DNA from: Rubrobacteraceae bacterium
Lineage (GTDB): Bacteria > Actinomycetota > Rubrobacteria > Rubrobacterales > Rubrobacteraceae
Reading direction: 5' to 3'
Length of the DNA: 40,681 bases
NCBI GenBank assembly: GCA_030448125.1
Contig: JAUJNO010000018.1
Span: 1-40,681, forward strand
In this document: piece by piece, positions 32,026 through 40,425 of the stretch
Layout of the letters: each line of letters opens with the position of its first letter
How positions within the stretch are numbered: position 1 is the stretch's first letter
Notes under the pieces: model-generated
What the model was told of the DNA's origin: nothing
What the model saw: only the letters and a program-made list of their open reading frames with translations
Databases searched by the model: none
Translations under genes and position numbers: made by a program

Positions 32026-32168
32026 TGCCGCCCTTCGGCCCCGTAAGCCGTAGGGACTTGATCCGGTACCTCAGAAAGCTCGGCTTCGAAGGACCGTACC
32101 CGGGAACCAGACGCGAGTTCATGGTCAAGGAGACCTGAGCCCCAGGCTCCCGAACCCCCATACAGCGG
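32025..32168 (+). pseudogene. hicA: HicA-like toxin, frameshifted
   Basis: MPPFGPVSRRDLIRYLRKLG, FEGPYPGTRREFMVK matches the HicA double-stranded-RNA-binding-like fold. The frame then ends at TGA (32136-32138). One extra G in AAGG (32127-32130) would give GDLSPRLPNPH, the expected strand and conserved PNPH, after which similarity fades. The catalytic region (usual motif G-H-R/K-x-F near FEGPYPGTRREF) also lacks the His: Thr-Arg-Arg is present instead. It is likely inactive. Confidence 0.75.
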
Positions 32169-32543
32169 CTTGCAATGACATGGGCCCATGCGAGTATGAA
32201 TGGTGCCTCGATGAGGTCTGTATGGACCAGCTACGCGCAAACCGCTATAGAGGGCCGGAGCCCCGATCGGCCCCTCGGCCCAGACGTTAAGAACGGGTGG
32301 TAATCTCCCTAAACCGAAGGAAGCGAGCCTAACACTGCCTTTACCGAGCGCTAACGAAGCTTTGCGGCATCCTTACCCAAGCGGGGATACCTTGGAGAGG
32401 GTTTGGAAAAAGCGAATCGCTCAAAGTAAGGAGGACTATCATGTCGGGAACCGGGTGGGCAGCTGCTCTCGGACATAGCCCTCAAAGGGCTTTCGCCGGA
32501 CATCAACAAACGTGGGGGAAGGCAAGAGGTGACGGGCGGTAGG
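32169..32543. other. Intergenic region before the esterase pseudogene
   Basis: About 375 bases with no confident gene. A strong ribosome site (TAAGGAGG) precedes ATG 32441, which opens a frame of only 32 codons. Another frame there runs LLSDIALKGLSPDINKRGG into the esterase Tat signal, so this may be part of a decayed upstream gene. Confidence 0.4.
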
Positions 32544-33413
32544 ATGATTAGCCGACGGAATTTCCTGAAACTCGCGGGAGGAGCGGCGGGGGCAGCTTCC
32601 TTCGGCCTCCTCACCGCGTCCTCCTGCGGGAGGAGCAGAGACGACGACGACGACGACCACCACCACCTCCTCCGGGCCGTACGAGGAAACGTCAGCAGAA
32701 CGGCAACAGGAGGCCGGGGGCAAGGCGGATCGGGCGCGCCTGCTGGCCGGGGACGCCGCTGCCGCCGGACGCGACGGCGGCGGTCTCCACCGGCCTTCAG
32801 CCTCTGGGCCTCGGCTCCGAGCGCGACGGCCTCCTCTACGTCCCCGAAGGCTACACACCAACGGAGGAGGCGCCGCTGGCCCTGATGCTGCATGGCACGA
32901 TGGGCGACGCCCAGAGCGGCATCTCCCCGTTTCTCGACCTCGCCGACGAGGCCGGCCTCGTCCTGCTGGCGCCCGAGTCGCGCGACCGGAGGGACTGGGA
33001 CTTCGTTTTCCCCGGCTACTACGGCCCGGACGTGGAGTTCATCGACCGGGCGCTCAAGCAAACGTTCGATCGCCTAGCCGTGGACGCCCAAAGGCTGGCG
33101 ATCGAAGGCTTCTCCGACGGGGCCTCTTACGCCATCTCGCTCGGCCTGGCTAATGGGGACCTGTTCACGCACGTGATCGCATTCTCGCCGGGGATAGTGG
33201 CGCAGGTCGCCCAAAGGGGCGAGCAGCCGTCCATCTTCATCGCGCACGGCACGCGTGATGAGGTGCTCCCGATCGACGCGACGAGCGGCCGGAGGGTGTC
33301 GCGGCTAGAGCGCGACGGCTACGAGGTACGCTACCGCAAGTTCGATGGCGGCCACACGGTCCCTCCGAGATAGCGCGCGAGGCAGTTGACTGGTTCGTCG
33401 CGGAGCAAGGCTG
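32544..33413 (+). pseudogene. Tat-exported alpha/beta-hydrolase (esterase/PHB-depolymerase-like), multiply frameshifted
   Basis: Starts MISRRNFLKLAGGAAGAASF, a twin-arginine signal ending in a lipobox-like TASSCG. The main domain in another frame has LGLGSERDGLLYVPEGY, ALMLHGTMGD, LLAPESRD, the nucleophile elbow IEGFSDGASYA, the acid in IFIAHGTRDEVLPID and the His in FDGGHTVP. Frame changes occur in the GAC/CAC repeat near 32640-32665, near 32740-32770, and near 33366, where one added G restores EIAREAVDWFVAEQG ending at 33413. Catalytic residues survive, but at least three shifts break the gene. The IS630 element begins 14 bases later. Confidence 0.8.
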
Positions 33414-34063
33414 AAGGACCAACAAGGGTGCGGGACGGACTGACACGTGGTAGCCACAGTGATCGAAGTAGCCCTGGCATCGTGGCCCGTCACTGCTCCG
33501 ACGGCTGTACCCAGCGCCTCCATCAGCGCTTCCCGCGTACGCGCCCCGGTTCTCCGCAGCAGCGCCTTGACCTTCGAGAAGGCCCCTTCTATGGGGTTGA
33601 GGTCCGGCGAGTACGGTGGCAAGAACAGGAGCTCGCAGCCCCTACCCTCGACCAGTTCGCGCACCCTAACTCCCTTGTGGGAGGAGAGGTTGTCGAGCAC
33701 TACCACCTGACCGGGGCGTAGGGTGGGCACGAGGACCTGCTCCACGTAGGCCTCGAAGACCGCTGAGGTAGTAGTACCTTCTACCGCTACGCACGGCCCC
33801 ATCCCGTCGACCGTCATGCTCGCCAAAAGCGTCGTGTTCTTCCCGCGGTTACGCGGCACTTTCGCGTAGGCCCTTCGTCTTCTCGGGGAGTAGGCGTAGA
33901 GCGGACAGAGTGACGTGTTCGCGCCCATCTCGTCCACGAACACGAGCCGGCTAGTATCGACTGCCCCGGCAACCAAAGTCCTCCAGGCCACTCTCGACCA
34001 CTCGTCTCGTTCGCTCGCGGTCACTGATCTTTTTTCGGGTATAGCCGAGGCGCCTGACCGCAC
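33305..34063 (-). CDS. IS630 transposase, catalytic DDE part
   Basis: Contains the three acidic residues: LVFVDEMGANTSL (Asp), VVVLDNLSSHKG (Asp) and SPDLNPIEGAFSKVK (Glu). True homology starts at SVTASERDEWSRVAW. Near 33472-33474 the frame changes: the expected end GYFDHCGYH lies in another frame, so the last 60 or so residues written here, which run into the esterase remnant, are not native. One G appears to be missing. The element may be inactive. Confidence 0.8.
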   Translation of the reverse strand: MRSGASAIPEKRSVTASERDEWSRVAWRTLVAGAVDTSRLVFVDEMGANTSLCPLYAYSPRRRRAYAKVPRNRGKNTTLLASMTVDGMGPCVAVEGTTTSAVFEAYVEQVLVPTLRPGQVVVLDNLSSHKGVRVRELVEGRGCELLFLPPYSPDLNPIEGAFSKVKALLRRTGARTREALMEALGTAVGAVTGHDARATSITVATTCQSVPHPCWSFSLAPRRTSQLPRALSRRDRVAAIELAVAYLVAVAL

Positions 34064-34436
34064 GACAGAGGGTCGCTTCGCTAACCTGTACCCCGAGCAG
34101 CTCGAAGAGCAGCCTCGCCCTCTGCCGGTAGGTGGCCTCGGGACGCCGGTGGAGGTCCTCCTCCAGTAGCCTCGTTGCCCCCTGATCGAGCTTGCGTTCC
34201 TTGCCGGGGGCCTTCTTCGGCACCAGACTCTCGCCCTCCCGGGCCATCTTCACGTACCGTTTGACCGAAGAGATCCCGACCCCGAAAGCGCGGGCGGCTT
34301 CCGCCTTCGACATTCCCCGCCAGACGGCCTCAACGATCTTCCGCCTCAAGTCCACCGAGTAAGCCCTCATGCGGACACGATGCCTGCAGCCCAGCCTCAC
34401 TGCAAGGGGCTGTAGGCGCCAACCTGTCTTTGCACC
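33427..34436 (-). mobile_element. IS630-family insertion sequence
   Basis: About 1.0 kb carrying an IS630 transposase in two frames. Candidate terminal inverted repeats are GGTGCGGGAC at 33427-33436 and GGTGCAAAGAC as the reverse complement of 34426-34436. They match only partly, so the exact ends are uncertain. IS630 elements duplicate a TA target; no TA flank is visible directly beside these ends. It lies next to the broken esterase and marks the right border of the decayed region. Confidence 0.75.
33951..34370 (-). CDS. IS630 transposase, N-terminal helix-turn-helix part
   Basis: From the ATG at 34370 it reads MRAYSVDLRRKIVEAVWRGM, SKAEAARAFGVGISSVKRYV (first HTH) and TYRQRARLLFELLGVQVSEA (second HTH), ending in LGYTRKK. 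The frame then leaves the transposase at the A6G run (T6 at 34030-34035 on the plus strand), and the catalytic part continues in the +1 frame. Slippage at the A6 run could join the two parts, or one base has been inserted. Confidence 0.8.
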   Translation of the reverse strand: MRAYSVDLRRKIVEAVWRGMSKAEAARAFGVGISSVKRYVKMAREGESLVPKKAPGKERKLDQGATRLLEEDLHRRPEATYRQRARLLFELLGVQVSEATLCRAVRRLGYTRKKISDRERTRRVVESGLEDFGCRGSRY

Positions 34437-34504
34437 GCTCTGCTAGACCACTGTCGCATGTCTTTCAAGATAGATAGCAGGCAGCGTAGTAGAATCTGAT
34501 AAGT

Positions 34505-35539
34505 ATGAAACGTAGCATTATCTCCCTTTTAGTCCTCTGCCTCGCGTGTACGTTCTCGGGCTTCTGGCCCGTTCAGATAGCCGCCCAGCACAGCGAACCA
34601 GAGGTGTTTCTCGCCCGCATCGAAGGAGGTATAGACAGTCGGGCGGCAGCGTACGCGGAGCGGGTCATCTCCGAAGCCGACGATGCGGGAGCTGCAGCGG
34701 TCGTTCTGGAGCTAAATACACCGGGTGGCTCCTTCGACGCAACACAGGAGATAGTAAAGACCGAGAGCAACGCCGAAGAGGTGGCGGTCGTCAGCTATGT
34801 CGCCCCGCTAGGAGCCCAGGCGACGAGCGCGGGAACATTTATAGTCATGGCCAGCGACGTGGCAGCGATGGCGCCGCAGACGAGACTCGGGGCGGCACAT
34901 CCTGTTTGGGCTGATGGTGGAGACATCATGGGCACCCTCGGCGAGAAGGCAACCAACGATGCGGTCGCCCTCATGACTGGCCTGGCGAGTGCTCACGGCC
35001 GCAACGTGGAGTGGGCCGAGAGCTCTGTCCGGGAGAGCGTCTCGGTGGACGCCGAGGAGGCCCTGGAACTCGGTGTCGTCGAGCACGTCGAGCCGGACCT
35101 CGAAGCGGTGCTGAAAGCGGTGGACGGAGAGAGGGTTGAGCCGAAGGACATTACGCTCCAAACGAGCGGCGCGACGATAATCGAGAAGCCGATGACCTTC
35201 ACCGAACGCACCAGCTTCTTTGCCTATGTGCTCTGGATTCTAGCGCTGGTCGCGGTGCTCTTCTTGGCGACAGCCGGGTTTACGTACTGGAGGATGCGCC
35301 AGTGGCGGGTCAGCACAGGCCTAGAAGGTATGGTCGGCGAGATCGGTGTCGTCCGGCAGCCGGTCGTGGGAGACATGGGTGGCCTGGTGTTCGTCCATGG
35401 CGAGCGGTGGCGGGCAATCCCGGAGAATGCCGGAAGCGAGCCCATAAAGGTCGGCACCGAAGTTGAGGTTCTCGGCTTTCGCCGCGGTGCCGTCGTCGTG
35501 CGCGCCGTGGAACATCACGGTTCTGCAAACTCCTCGTAA
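34505..35539 (+). CDS. NfeD/ClpP-class membrane serine protease
   Basis: A 344-residue protein. A signal peptide (residues 1-27, IISLLVLCLACTFSGF) leads to a ClpP-like domain with VVLELNTPGGSFDATQEIV, the nucleophile region GAQATSAGTFI and the general-base lysine in GEKATNDAVA. One membrane segment (FAYVLWILALVAVLFLATAG) and a C-terminal OB-type NfeD domain (GEIGVVRQPVVGDMGGLVFV) follow. Long NfeD proteins usually have four or five segments here, so this is a shortened form. They cleave stomatin-like proteins and work with them; a slipin is encoded at 36691. A TAGAAT -10 box at 34490-34495 lies 9 bases before the ATG. Confidence 0.9.
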   Translation: MKRSIISLLVLCLACTFSGFWPVQIAAQHSEPEVFLARIEGGIDSRAAAYAERVISEADDAGAAAVVLELNTPGGSFDATQEIVKTESNAEEVAVVSYVAPLGAQATSAGTFIVMASDVAAMAPQTRLGAAHPVWADGGDIMGTLGEKATNDAVALMTGLASAHGRNVEWAESSVRESVSVDAEEALELGVVEHVEPDLEAVLKAVDGERVEPKDITLQTSGATIIEKPMTFTERTSFFAYVLWILALVAVLFLATAGFTYWRMRQWRVSTGLEGMVGEIGVVRQPVVGDMGGLVFVHGERWRAIPENAGSEPIKVGTEVEVLGFRRGAVVVRAVEHHGSANSS

Positions 35540-35727
35540 CGGGCGGCCGGGACTGACGTGCCCCTTCCTCTCGGCAGCTCGGTGAATAAGGAGGCCGGAG
35601 GCCTACTCTATAGTTTTTTAGTTCTTTGGTTCTTTGAAACCTCTAATCTGCTACACAGACGTTTCAAATTCGAGGCTGGCACCCTAAATGAAAGAGTCCC
35701 TGATTGTCTCGAGGGAAGGGAGCGGAC

Positions 35728-36006
35728 ATGATCAACAAAGCACAAGCCAAAATGGGGCGCATCAAGCATTGGTACGGCGACAAGAAGGGGTACGGCTTCA
35801 TCCGTCCAGTGGACGGGGGCAAAGCGGTATTCGTGCACCACACGTGTATGGCGCCGCACGCAGGACCAGAGTCTCTAAAAGAGGGGGTCCGAGTAAGCTA
35901 CGAAGTAGCCTCCAAGAAGATGTGCGGTCTGTGGGCGAAGAACGTTCGCATCATAGACCAGCCTACAAACGCGACGACTGCGAACAGGGGAGAAACACGT
36001 GTCTGA
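35728..36006 (+). CDS. Cold-shock-domain protein
   Basis: A 92-residue protein with a cold-shock fold: MGRIKHWYGDKKGYGFIRP (RNP1, KGYGFI) and AVFVHHTCM (RNP2, VFVHH). A 25-residue tail, IIDQPTNATTANRGETRV, extends beyond the domain. It probably binds single-stranded nucleic acid as an RNA chaperone. The ATG at 35728 is chosen for the upstream GGAAGGGAG; an internal ATG at 35752 is an alternative. Its stop overlaps the GTG start of csbD. Confidence 0.9.
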   Translation: MINKAQAKMGRIKHWYGDKKGYGFIRPVDGGKAVFVHHTCMAPHAGPESLKEGVRVSYEVASKKMCGLWAKNVRIIDQPTNATTANRGETRV

Positions 36007-36181
36007 GAAGAGCAGCACCCAGGACAAGGGCGAAGGGGCCCTAGACAAGGCCAAGGGCAAGGCCAAGGAGGCCACCGGGGCCGTGAGCGGCGACGAGGCC
36101 AAGAAGGCCGAAGGGCACTCGGACCAAACCAAGGGCACTGCCAAGGACAAGAAGGGCAAGGTAAAAGACCTCTTGAAGTAG
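35999..36181 (+). CDS. CsbD-like stress protein
   Basis: A 60-residue very hydrophilic protein, Lys/Glu/Ala-rich, with the CsbD pattern KGEGALDKAKGKAKEATGAV and a second KGTAKDKKGKVKDLL. In many bacteria it is a general-stress protein of unknown mechanism. It starts with GTG at 35999 behind GGGGAG, 8 bases inside the cold-shock gene, so the two are coupled. Confidence 0.9.
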   Translation: MSEKSSTQDKGEGALDKAKGKAKEATGAVSGDEAKKAEGHSDQTKGTAKDKKGKVKDLLK

Positions 36182-36219
36182 ATCTCCGAGGTTTTCCTAC
36201 AAAAGCGAGGTGAGAAGGA

Positions 36220-36492
36220 ATGATCACGGCTTTGCTGTTCTGGATCATAGTCGGGCTCATCGCCGGAGCGGTGGCCAAGTTCGCGATGCCGGGACCCGAC
36301 CCGGGCGGCATAATAGTCACGATAATCATCGGCATCGCCGGAGCTGTCCTGGGTGGGTTTCTCCTGAGCCTCCTGGGTATAGGTGGCGGCGCCGGCAGTG
36401 GAGGGTGGATATTCTCCATCGTCGCAGGGGTTATAGGGGCGGTAATACTGCTGGCTATCTATAGGCTGGTTGCGAACCGCACTACCACTTAA
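36220..36492 (+). CDS. GlsB/YeaQ/YmgE stress-response membrane protein
   Basis: A 90-residue protein with three membrane segments and the family pattern IVGLIAGAVAKFAMPGPDPG, then GIAGAVLGGFLLSLLGIG. It is associated with general stress and acid tolerance. GAAGGA lies just before the ATG at 36220. It is 38 bases after csbD, in the same transcript direction. Confidence 0.92.
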   Translation: MITALLFWIIVGLIAGAVAKFAMPGPDPGGIIVTIIIGIAGAVLGGFLLSLLGIGGGAGSGGWIFSIVAGVIGAVILLAIYRLVANRTTT

Positions 36493-36547
36493 GGCTTGCA
36501 CCAGTCGAAGAGTCGGGGGAAGCGGTAGGAAGGAGGAGGTTATAGAC

Positions 36548-36592
36548 ATGTTCGCTGAGGGACCGGAGGGCTTCTACAAGACTTCTTACTGA
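36548..36592 (+). CDS. 14-codon open frame with a strong ribosome site
   Basis: AAGGAGGAGG ends about 8 bases before ATG 36548. The frame, MFAEGPEGFYKTSY, stops at 36592. It may be a leader peptide, a remnant of a gene or chance. AT-rich DNA (36600-36660) that could hold the slipin promoter follows. Confidence 0.3.
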   Translation: MFAEGPEGFYKTSY

Positions 36593-36690
36593 CCTCGAGT
36601 ACAAAGATTTATCTCAAAACAAGGCTGATTATGTCTCTGTTGTAAACTAGAGGTGGGAAAAGTCAGGAAGGACGAGGAGGATCTCACAAG

Positions 36691-37716
36691 ATGAGTCTGA
36701 GTTTGATACAGGTGGCCGGGTTTGGCTCAATCATAGTTCTATTTGCGGCTGTGTTGTTCGTGATCTTCCTCGTGGCAAGCGCGGTGCGCATCGTCAACGA
36801 GTACGAGCGGGGTGTGATCTTCAGGCTCGGTAGGGTACAGGGCACGGCCAAAGGCCCGGGGCTCTTCTTCCTAATCCCGATAGTCGACAGGATGGTAAAG
36901 ATCGACCTTAGGACCGTGACCATGGACGTCCCGCCCCAGGACCTGATAACCAGAGACAACGTGCCTGCTCGGGTAAACGCGGTCGTGTACTTCAGGGTAA
37001 TAGACCCGAACAAGTCGGTCATAGAGGTGGAGAATCACGTGCTTGCCACCAGCCAGATCAGCCAGACGACCCTAAGGAGCGTCCTTGGCCAGAAGGACCT
37101 CGACGACCTGCTCACCGACCGGGAGTCCATAAACGAAGAGTTGCAGAGCATAATCGACCTGCAGACTGATCCGTGGGGGGTCAAGGTCAGCGTGGTTGAG
37201 GTCAAGGACGTCGAGATCCCCCAGGGGATGCAACGATCAATGGCGGGCCAGGCCCAGGCCGAGCGGGAGAGGCGGGCGAAGATCATCTCCGCCGAAGGGG
37301 AGTACCAGGCTTCCCAGCGCCTGCACGATGCCGCTGAGCGCCTGGAGAGTCCCACAGCCTTACAGCTCAGGCTCTTCCAGACGCTGACCGAGATCTCTAG
37401 CGAACAGAGCTCGACGGTGATCCTTCCGGTACCCATGGACCTCTTCAGGCCTTACCTCGGGGGCTCGAACGGCTCCAGCGACGGTCGAGCCCGGCAGGCG
37501 CGGGCGGAGGGGCGTAGCAGCAGGGAAGAGGAAGGGGAGGCCGAACGTCTCTACGAGGAGACTGTGGGACAAGCGAGCAGCGAGCAACAGGCCCTGCGGG
37601 ACCTGGACCCCGAAGGGACCAACGGCCGTGCCGCGAGATCGACCGAAGACGCCACGAAACTAGGCGAGGAGCAGGTGCCGCCGGGCGAAGAGCCGCCGAG
37701 GACGGGTTCCTCCTAA
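36691..37716 (+). CDS. Slipin (stomatin-like SPFH protein)
   Basis: A 341-residue protein. An N-terminal membrane hairpin ([19 protein letters not shown]) leads into an SPFH domain with [40 protein letters not shown] and [21 protein letters not shown] coiled-coil stretch, [20 protein letters not shown], is followed by a long charged C-terminal tail (about 275-341) that is longer than usual. Slipins form ring-like membrane assemblies and are partners of NfeD proteases. GACGAGGAGG lies about 9 bases before the ATG. Confidence 0.93.
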   Translation: MSLSLIQVAGFGSIIVLFAAVLFVIFLVASAVRIVNEYERGVIFRLGRVQGTAKGPGLFFLIPIVDRMVKIDLRTVTMDVPPQDLITRDNVPARVNAVVYFRVIDPNKSVIEVENHVLATSQISQTTLRSVLGQKDLDDLLTDRESINEELQSIIDLQTDPWGVKVSVVEVKDVEIPQGMQRSMAGQAQAERERRAKIISAEGEYQASQRLHDAAERLESPTALQLRLFQTLTEISSEQSSTVILPVPMDLFRPYLGGSNGSSDGRARQARAEGRSSREEEGEAERLYEETVGQASSEQQALRDLDPEGTNGRAARSTEDATKLGEEQVPPGEEPPRTGSS

Positions 37717-37821
37717 GCAGCACTTCCCCAACCCGTCCGAGCTCACCAAACCGGCCTCCTATAAAGCGGTTTAGAGCATCCACAGGCTGAGGCAGCCCCA
37801 GGGGGCGTGGGAACTAGCTCT

Positions 37822-37883
37822 GCGCCTCTAAAGGCCCTTGAGGCGGGTTAGAGAGGTTTTTGCCCCCAGTCCGCTGAGGGGGC
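37822..37883 (+). terminator. Candidate terminator with alternative stems, and a following hairpin
   Basis: CGCCTC (37823-37828) can pair with GAGGCG (37840-37845), or the overlapping CTCTAA (37826-37831) with TTAGAG (37848-37853). AGGTTTTT ends at 37861. The two stems exclude each other. A strong hairpin, GCCCCCAG-TCCG-CTG-A-GGGGGC, follows at 37862-37883 without a T-run. The region 37717-38038 otherwise has no gene. It could end slipin transcription or regulate the next gene. Confidence 0.45.
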
Positions 37884-38038
37884 TCGTTCGCTCCTAAGCC
37901 CAGTCGTCTTTGGCTTCGGTGACGGTTGCGTGGAATCGGTGTCCAGTGGGCTAGTATCTGGAGGTGAGCAACACGCCATCGGGCTATCCGCCCAGGGATC
38001 TCGACGGCGCGAACCGGCATGCACCGTAAGGAGGATTC

Positions 38039-39355
38039 TTGGAAAGTATAGTCGTCTCCGGGCTTCTACTCTTCGCCGCGCTTGTCCTGGTGGCCCTGAA
38101 CGGGCTGTTCGTGGCGGCGGAGTTCGCGTTCGTGAAGATCAGGACCAGCAAGGTAGAGGAGATGGTCCGGGAAGGCAAGGCCTCCGCCGGCATCGTCAAG
38201 GAGGCGATCGAGAACCTCGACGGTTATCTGGCCGTGTGCCAGCTGGGGATCACGATCGCGTCGCTGGGCTTGGGGGCCCTGGGTGAACCCGCGATTGCCA
38301 CCCTTATCGAGCCCCTGCTGGAGCCACTAGGAGTCTCAGAGGGCACCTTGCACACCGTGGCCTTCATGGTGGGCTTCGGGATCATCACGTTCTTGCACGT
38401 GGTATTCGGGGAGCTGGCGGCCAAGAGCTTCGCCATCGCCAAACCCGAGGGCACCTCCCGTCTCGTGGCGCCGTTCATGAAGTTCTTCTACTACGCGTTC
38501 CGGCCCGGTGTCTGGCTGTTCAACGGCACGGCCAACGCCTTCGTGAGGATGTTCGGAGTGCCGCCGGCCTCGGCGGGCGAGGAGGCCCACTCCGAGGAGG
38601 AGTTGCGGCTCATTATCGGCCAGTCCACCAATCAGGGCGTCCTGAAGGAGGATGAAGAGGGGATGCTCAGGGCCGTCATCCAGCTCGAGGAGACGCATGC
38701 CCGAGAGATCATGGTGCCCAGGCCGAACGTCGAGTCGCTCCCCGCCCAGATGAGTCTTGAGGAGCTTTTCTCGGTCGTGGCGGAGGGTAGCCACACCCGC
38801 TACCCCATCTTCGAAGATGATGCCGGCGACCGGATCGTCGGGATGATACACGCAAAGGACGTCCTCAGGGCCGCGAATGAGGCTGACGACCTCGAGGCGG
38901 CCGTTACTGCCAGAGACCTCATGCGCGACGTATTGACGATACCCGAGAACAGGAGCGTCGACAAAATCCTGAAGGACCTTCGGGCACAAGGTCTCCAAAT
39001 GGCCATCGTGATAGACGAGTGGGGCTCCTTCGAGGGGCTCCTCACGATCGAGGACATCGTCGAGGAGATCGTCGGCGAGATAAGGGACGAGTTCGACGAG
39101 GCGGGGATAGGCATTCAGCAACAAGATGGCGGCTATTCGATAGACGGACGCATCCCGATACGGGACGTCAACGAGGCCTTGGACTCCGGATTCGAAAGCG
39201 AGGACTTCGACACCATCGGTGGCCTGGTTCTTGGACACCTGGGCCGCGCCCCCGAGGTCGGCGACGAGATCGTCCTCGATAGCCACGTCTTTCGCGTGAA
39301 GGAGGTGGACGGTAATCGCGTAGCCTCACTAATGGTGCGGGAAGAGCGGAGTTAG
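38039..39355 (+). CDS. CNNM/CBS-domain transporter (HlyC/CorC-like)
   Basis: A 438-residue membrane protein. The DUF21/CNNM part (1-190) has LFVAAEFAFVKIRTSKVEEM and CQLGITIASLGLGALGEPA, then VVFGELAAKSFAIAKPEG, with about four membrane segments. A CBS pair (about 215-335) has REIMVPRPNVESLP and QMAIVIDEWGSFEGLLTIED. A CorC_HlyC C-terminal domain ends in FRVKEVDGNRVASLMV. The family is linked to magnesium or cobalt efflux. The start is TTG at 38039, 4 bases after AAGGAGG. The signature residues look intact. Confidence 0.94.
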   Translation: MESIVVSGLLLFAALVLVALNGLFVAAEFAFVKIRTSKVEEMVREGKASAGIVKEAIENLDGYLAVCQLGITIASLGLGALGEPAIATLIEPLLEPLGVSEGTLHTVAFMVGFGIITFLHVVFGELAAKSFAIAKPEGTSRLVAPFMKFFYYAFRPGVWLFNGTANAFVRMFGVPPASAGEEAHSEEELRLIIGQSTNQGVLKEDEEGMLRAVIQLEETHAREIMVPRPNVESLPAQMSLEELFSVVAEGSHTRYPIFEDDAGDRIVGMIHAKDVLRAANEADDLEAAVTARDLMRDVLTIPENRSVDKILKDLRAQGLQMAIVIDEWGSFEGLLTIEDIVEEIVGEIRDEFDEAGIGIQQQDGGYSIDGRIPIRDVNEALDSGFESEDFDTIGGLVLGHLGRAPEVGDEIVLDSHVFRVKEVDGNRVASLMVREERS

Positions 39356-39456
39356 GAAAGCCACGAACGCCCTAGGATAGGTCGAAGTCAATAACTAGAC
39401 AAAGGGAGCGCGCTACGAGGGACAGTTTCCGAGAAGTCTTCTCGGAAACTCGTCGG

Positions 39457-40425
39457 CTACGTTTCCGTGAGGTGATCCACGAAAGTCATGATCGGGACCA
39501 GCTTCAGCTCTTCTTCCCTGCGCCTGATGGCGCTTGGGGGATCCAGAGCGACGGACCTCACCTCTCCCCGGGCAGCGCTTCTGAGAAGACCCGGGACCTC
39601 TTGGAGAGAGTTTATTACCTCCCACTCGGGGCCTAGCCCCTCTATGACGCGGAATGCTTCCGCCGCCGCGGCCTCCTCGAACGCGAGCACGGCTCTCTCC
39701 CCGTCGCTAGTCTTCTGGGCCACGAGCGTGAGGCGCACGCCAACGCGCCTGCCAATGAGGAAGTAGGCTGGGGCGAGACTGTAACGGCCCTCAGGGCGCG
39801 CGATGCGGCCTTCCTCGCCGCTGCGAGGGAGATGGTATCGTCGGGGTCGCACGTTGGGCGGGGCGTCGCCCAGGACGAGCGCCAGCCCGAGCACAACGAT
39901 GCCCGCACTGAAGATCACGGTGGTGAACGGGTTGGGATGCAAAGCGAGCACGGCGCCGGCCGCGAGCAGCAAGACTGCCCAATGCGGGTACAACGGGATC
40001 CTAAGGAACGCCGCTCCGAGCAAGACCCAGCCCGCCGAGAACAGCGGGAAGTACAGCACGATCATCGACGGGGGACCGCCCTTGAGGAGCTCCGGATCGT
40101 CGGGGGTCAGCGGCGAGGCCAAGGCAGCGTAGACCAAGACGATAAAGAATGCGAACGCGATGCCCATGGAGGCCAAGAAGAAGCCGACCCATCCGAGGGT
40201 GCCAACGGTCTGCCGGTGGGGGGTGTACAGCCCGATCAGCGCCAACTGCAACAGCGCGAGTGCGAGCAGCGATAGCGTGATCCAGAGCGCGTAGCCGCCC
40301 GTCAAAGCCCCTGCCCCCTCGAGGGTGGCGACGAGGCGGGCCACGAAGTCGGAGGCCGCGAACAGCACCCCGCCAAGGACGGCCGCCCAGCCGTACCACC
40401 AAGCGGGACTACCAGAAAGCGCTAT
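39457..40425 (-). CDS. Multi-pass membrane protein with a cytosolic C-terminal domain, family unknown
   Basis: About seven membrane segments (for example LWITLSLLALALLQLALI, GWVGFFLASMGIAFAFFIV, WAVLLLAAGAVLALHP) are followed by a soluble part of about 120 residues (VGVRLTLVAQKTSDGERAVL and beyond). The canonical start is GTG at 40368 (303 residues). The frame upstream encodes SGSPAWWYGWAAVLGG, a typical opening of such membrane proteins, back to an ATA at 40425, 6 bases after AAGGAG. That start is preferred but non-canonical. No family is assigned. Confidence 0.75.
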   Translation of the reverse strand: MALSGSPAWWYGWAAVLGGVLFAASDFVARLVATLEGAGALTGGYALWITLSLLALALLQLALIGLYTPHRQTVGTLGWVGFFLASMGIAFAFFIVLVYAALASPLTPDDPELLKGGPPSMIVLYFPLFSAGWVLLGAAFLRIPLYPHWAVLLLAAGAVLALHPNPFTTVIFSAGIVVLGLALVLGDAPPNVRPRRYHLPRSGEEGRIARPEGRYSLAPAYFLIGRRVGVRLTLVAQKTSDGERAVLAFEEAAAAEAFRVIEGLGPEWEVINSLQEVPGLLRSAARGEVRSVALDPPSAIRRREEELKLVPIMTFVDHLTET

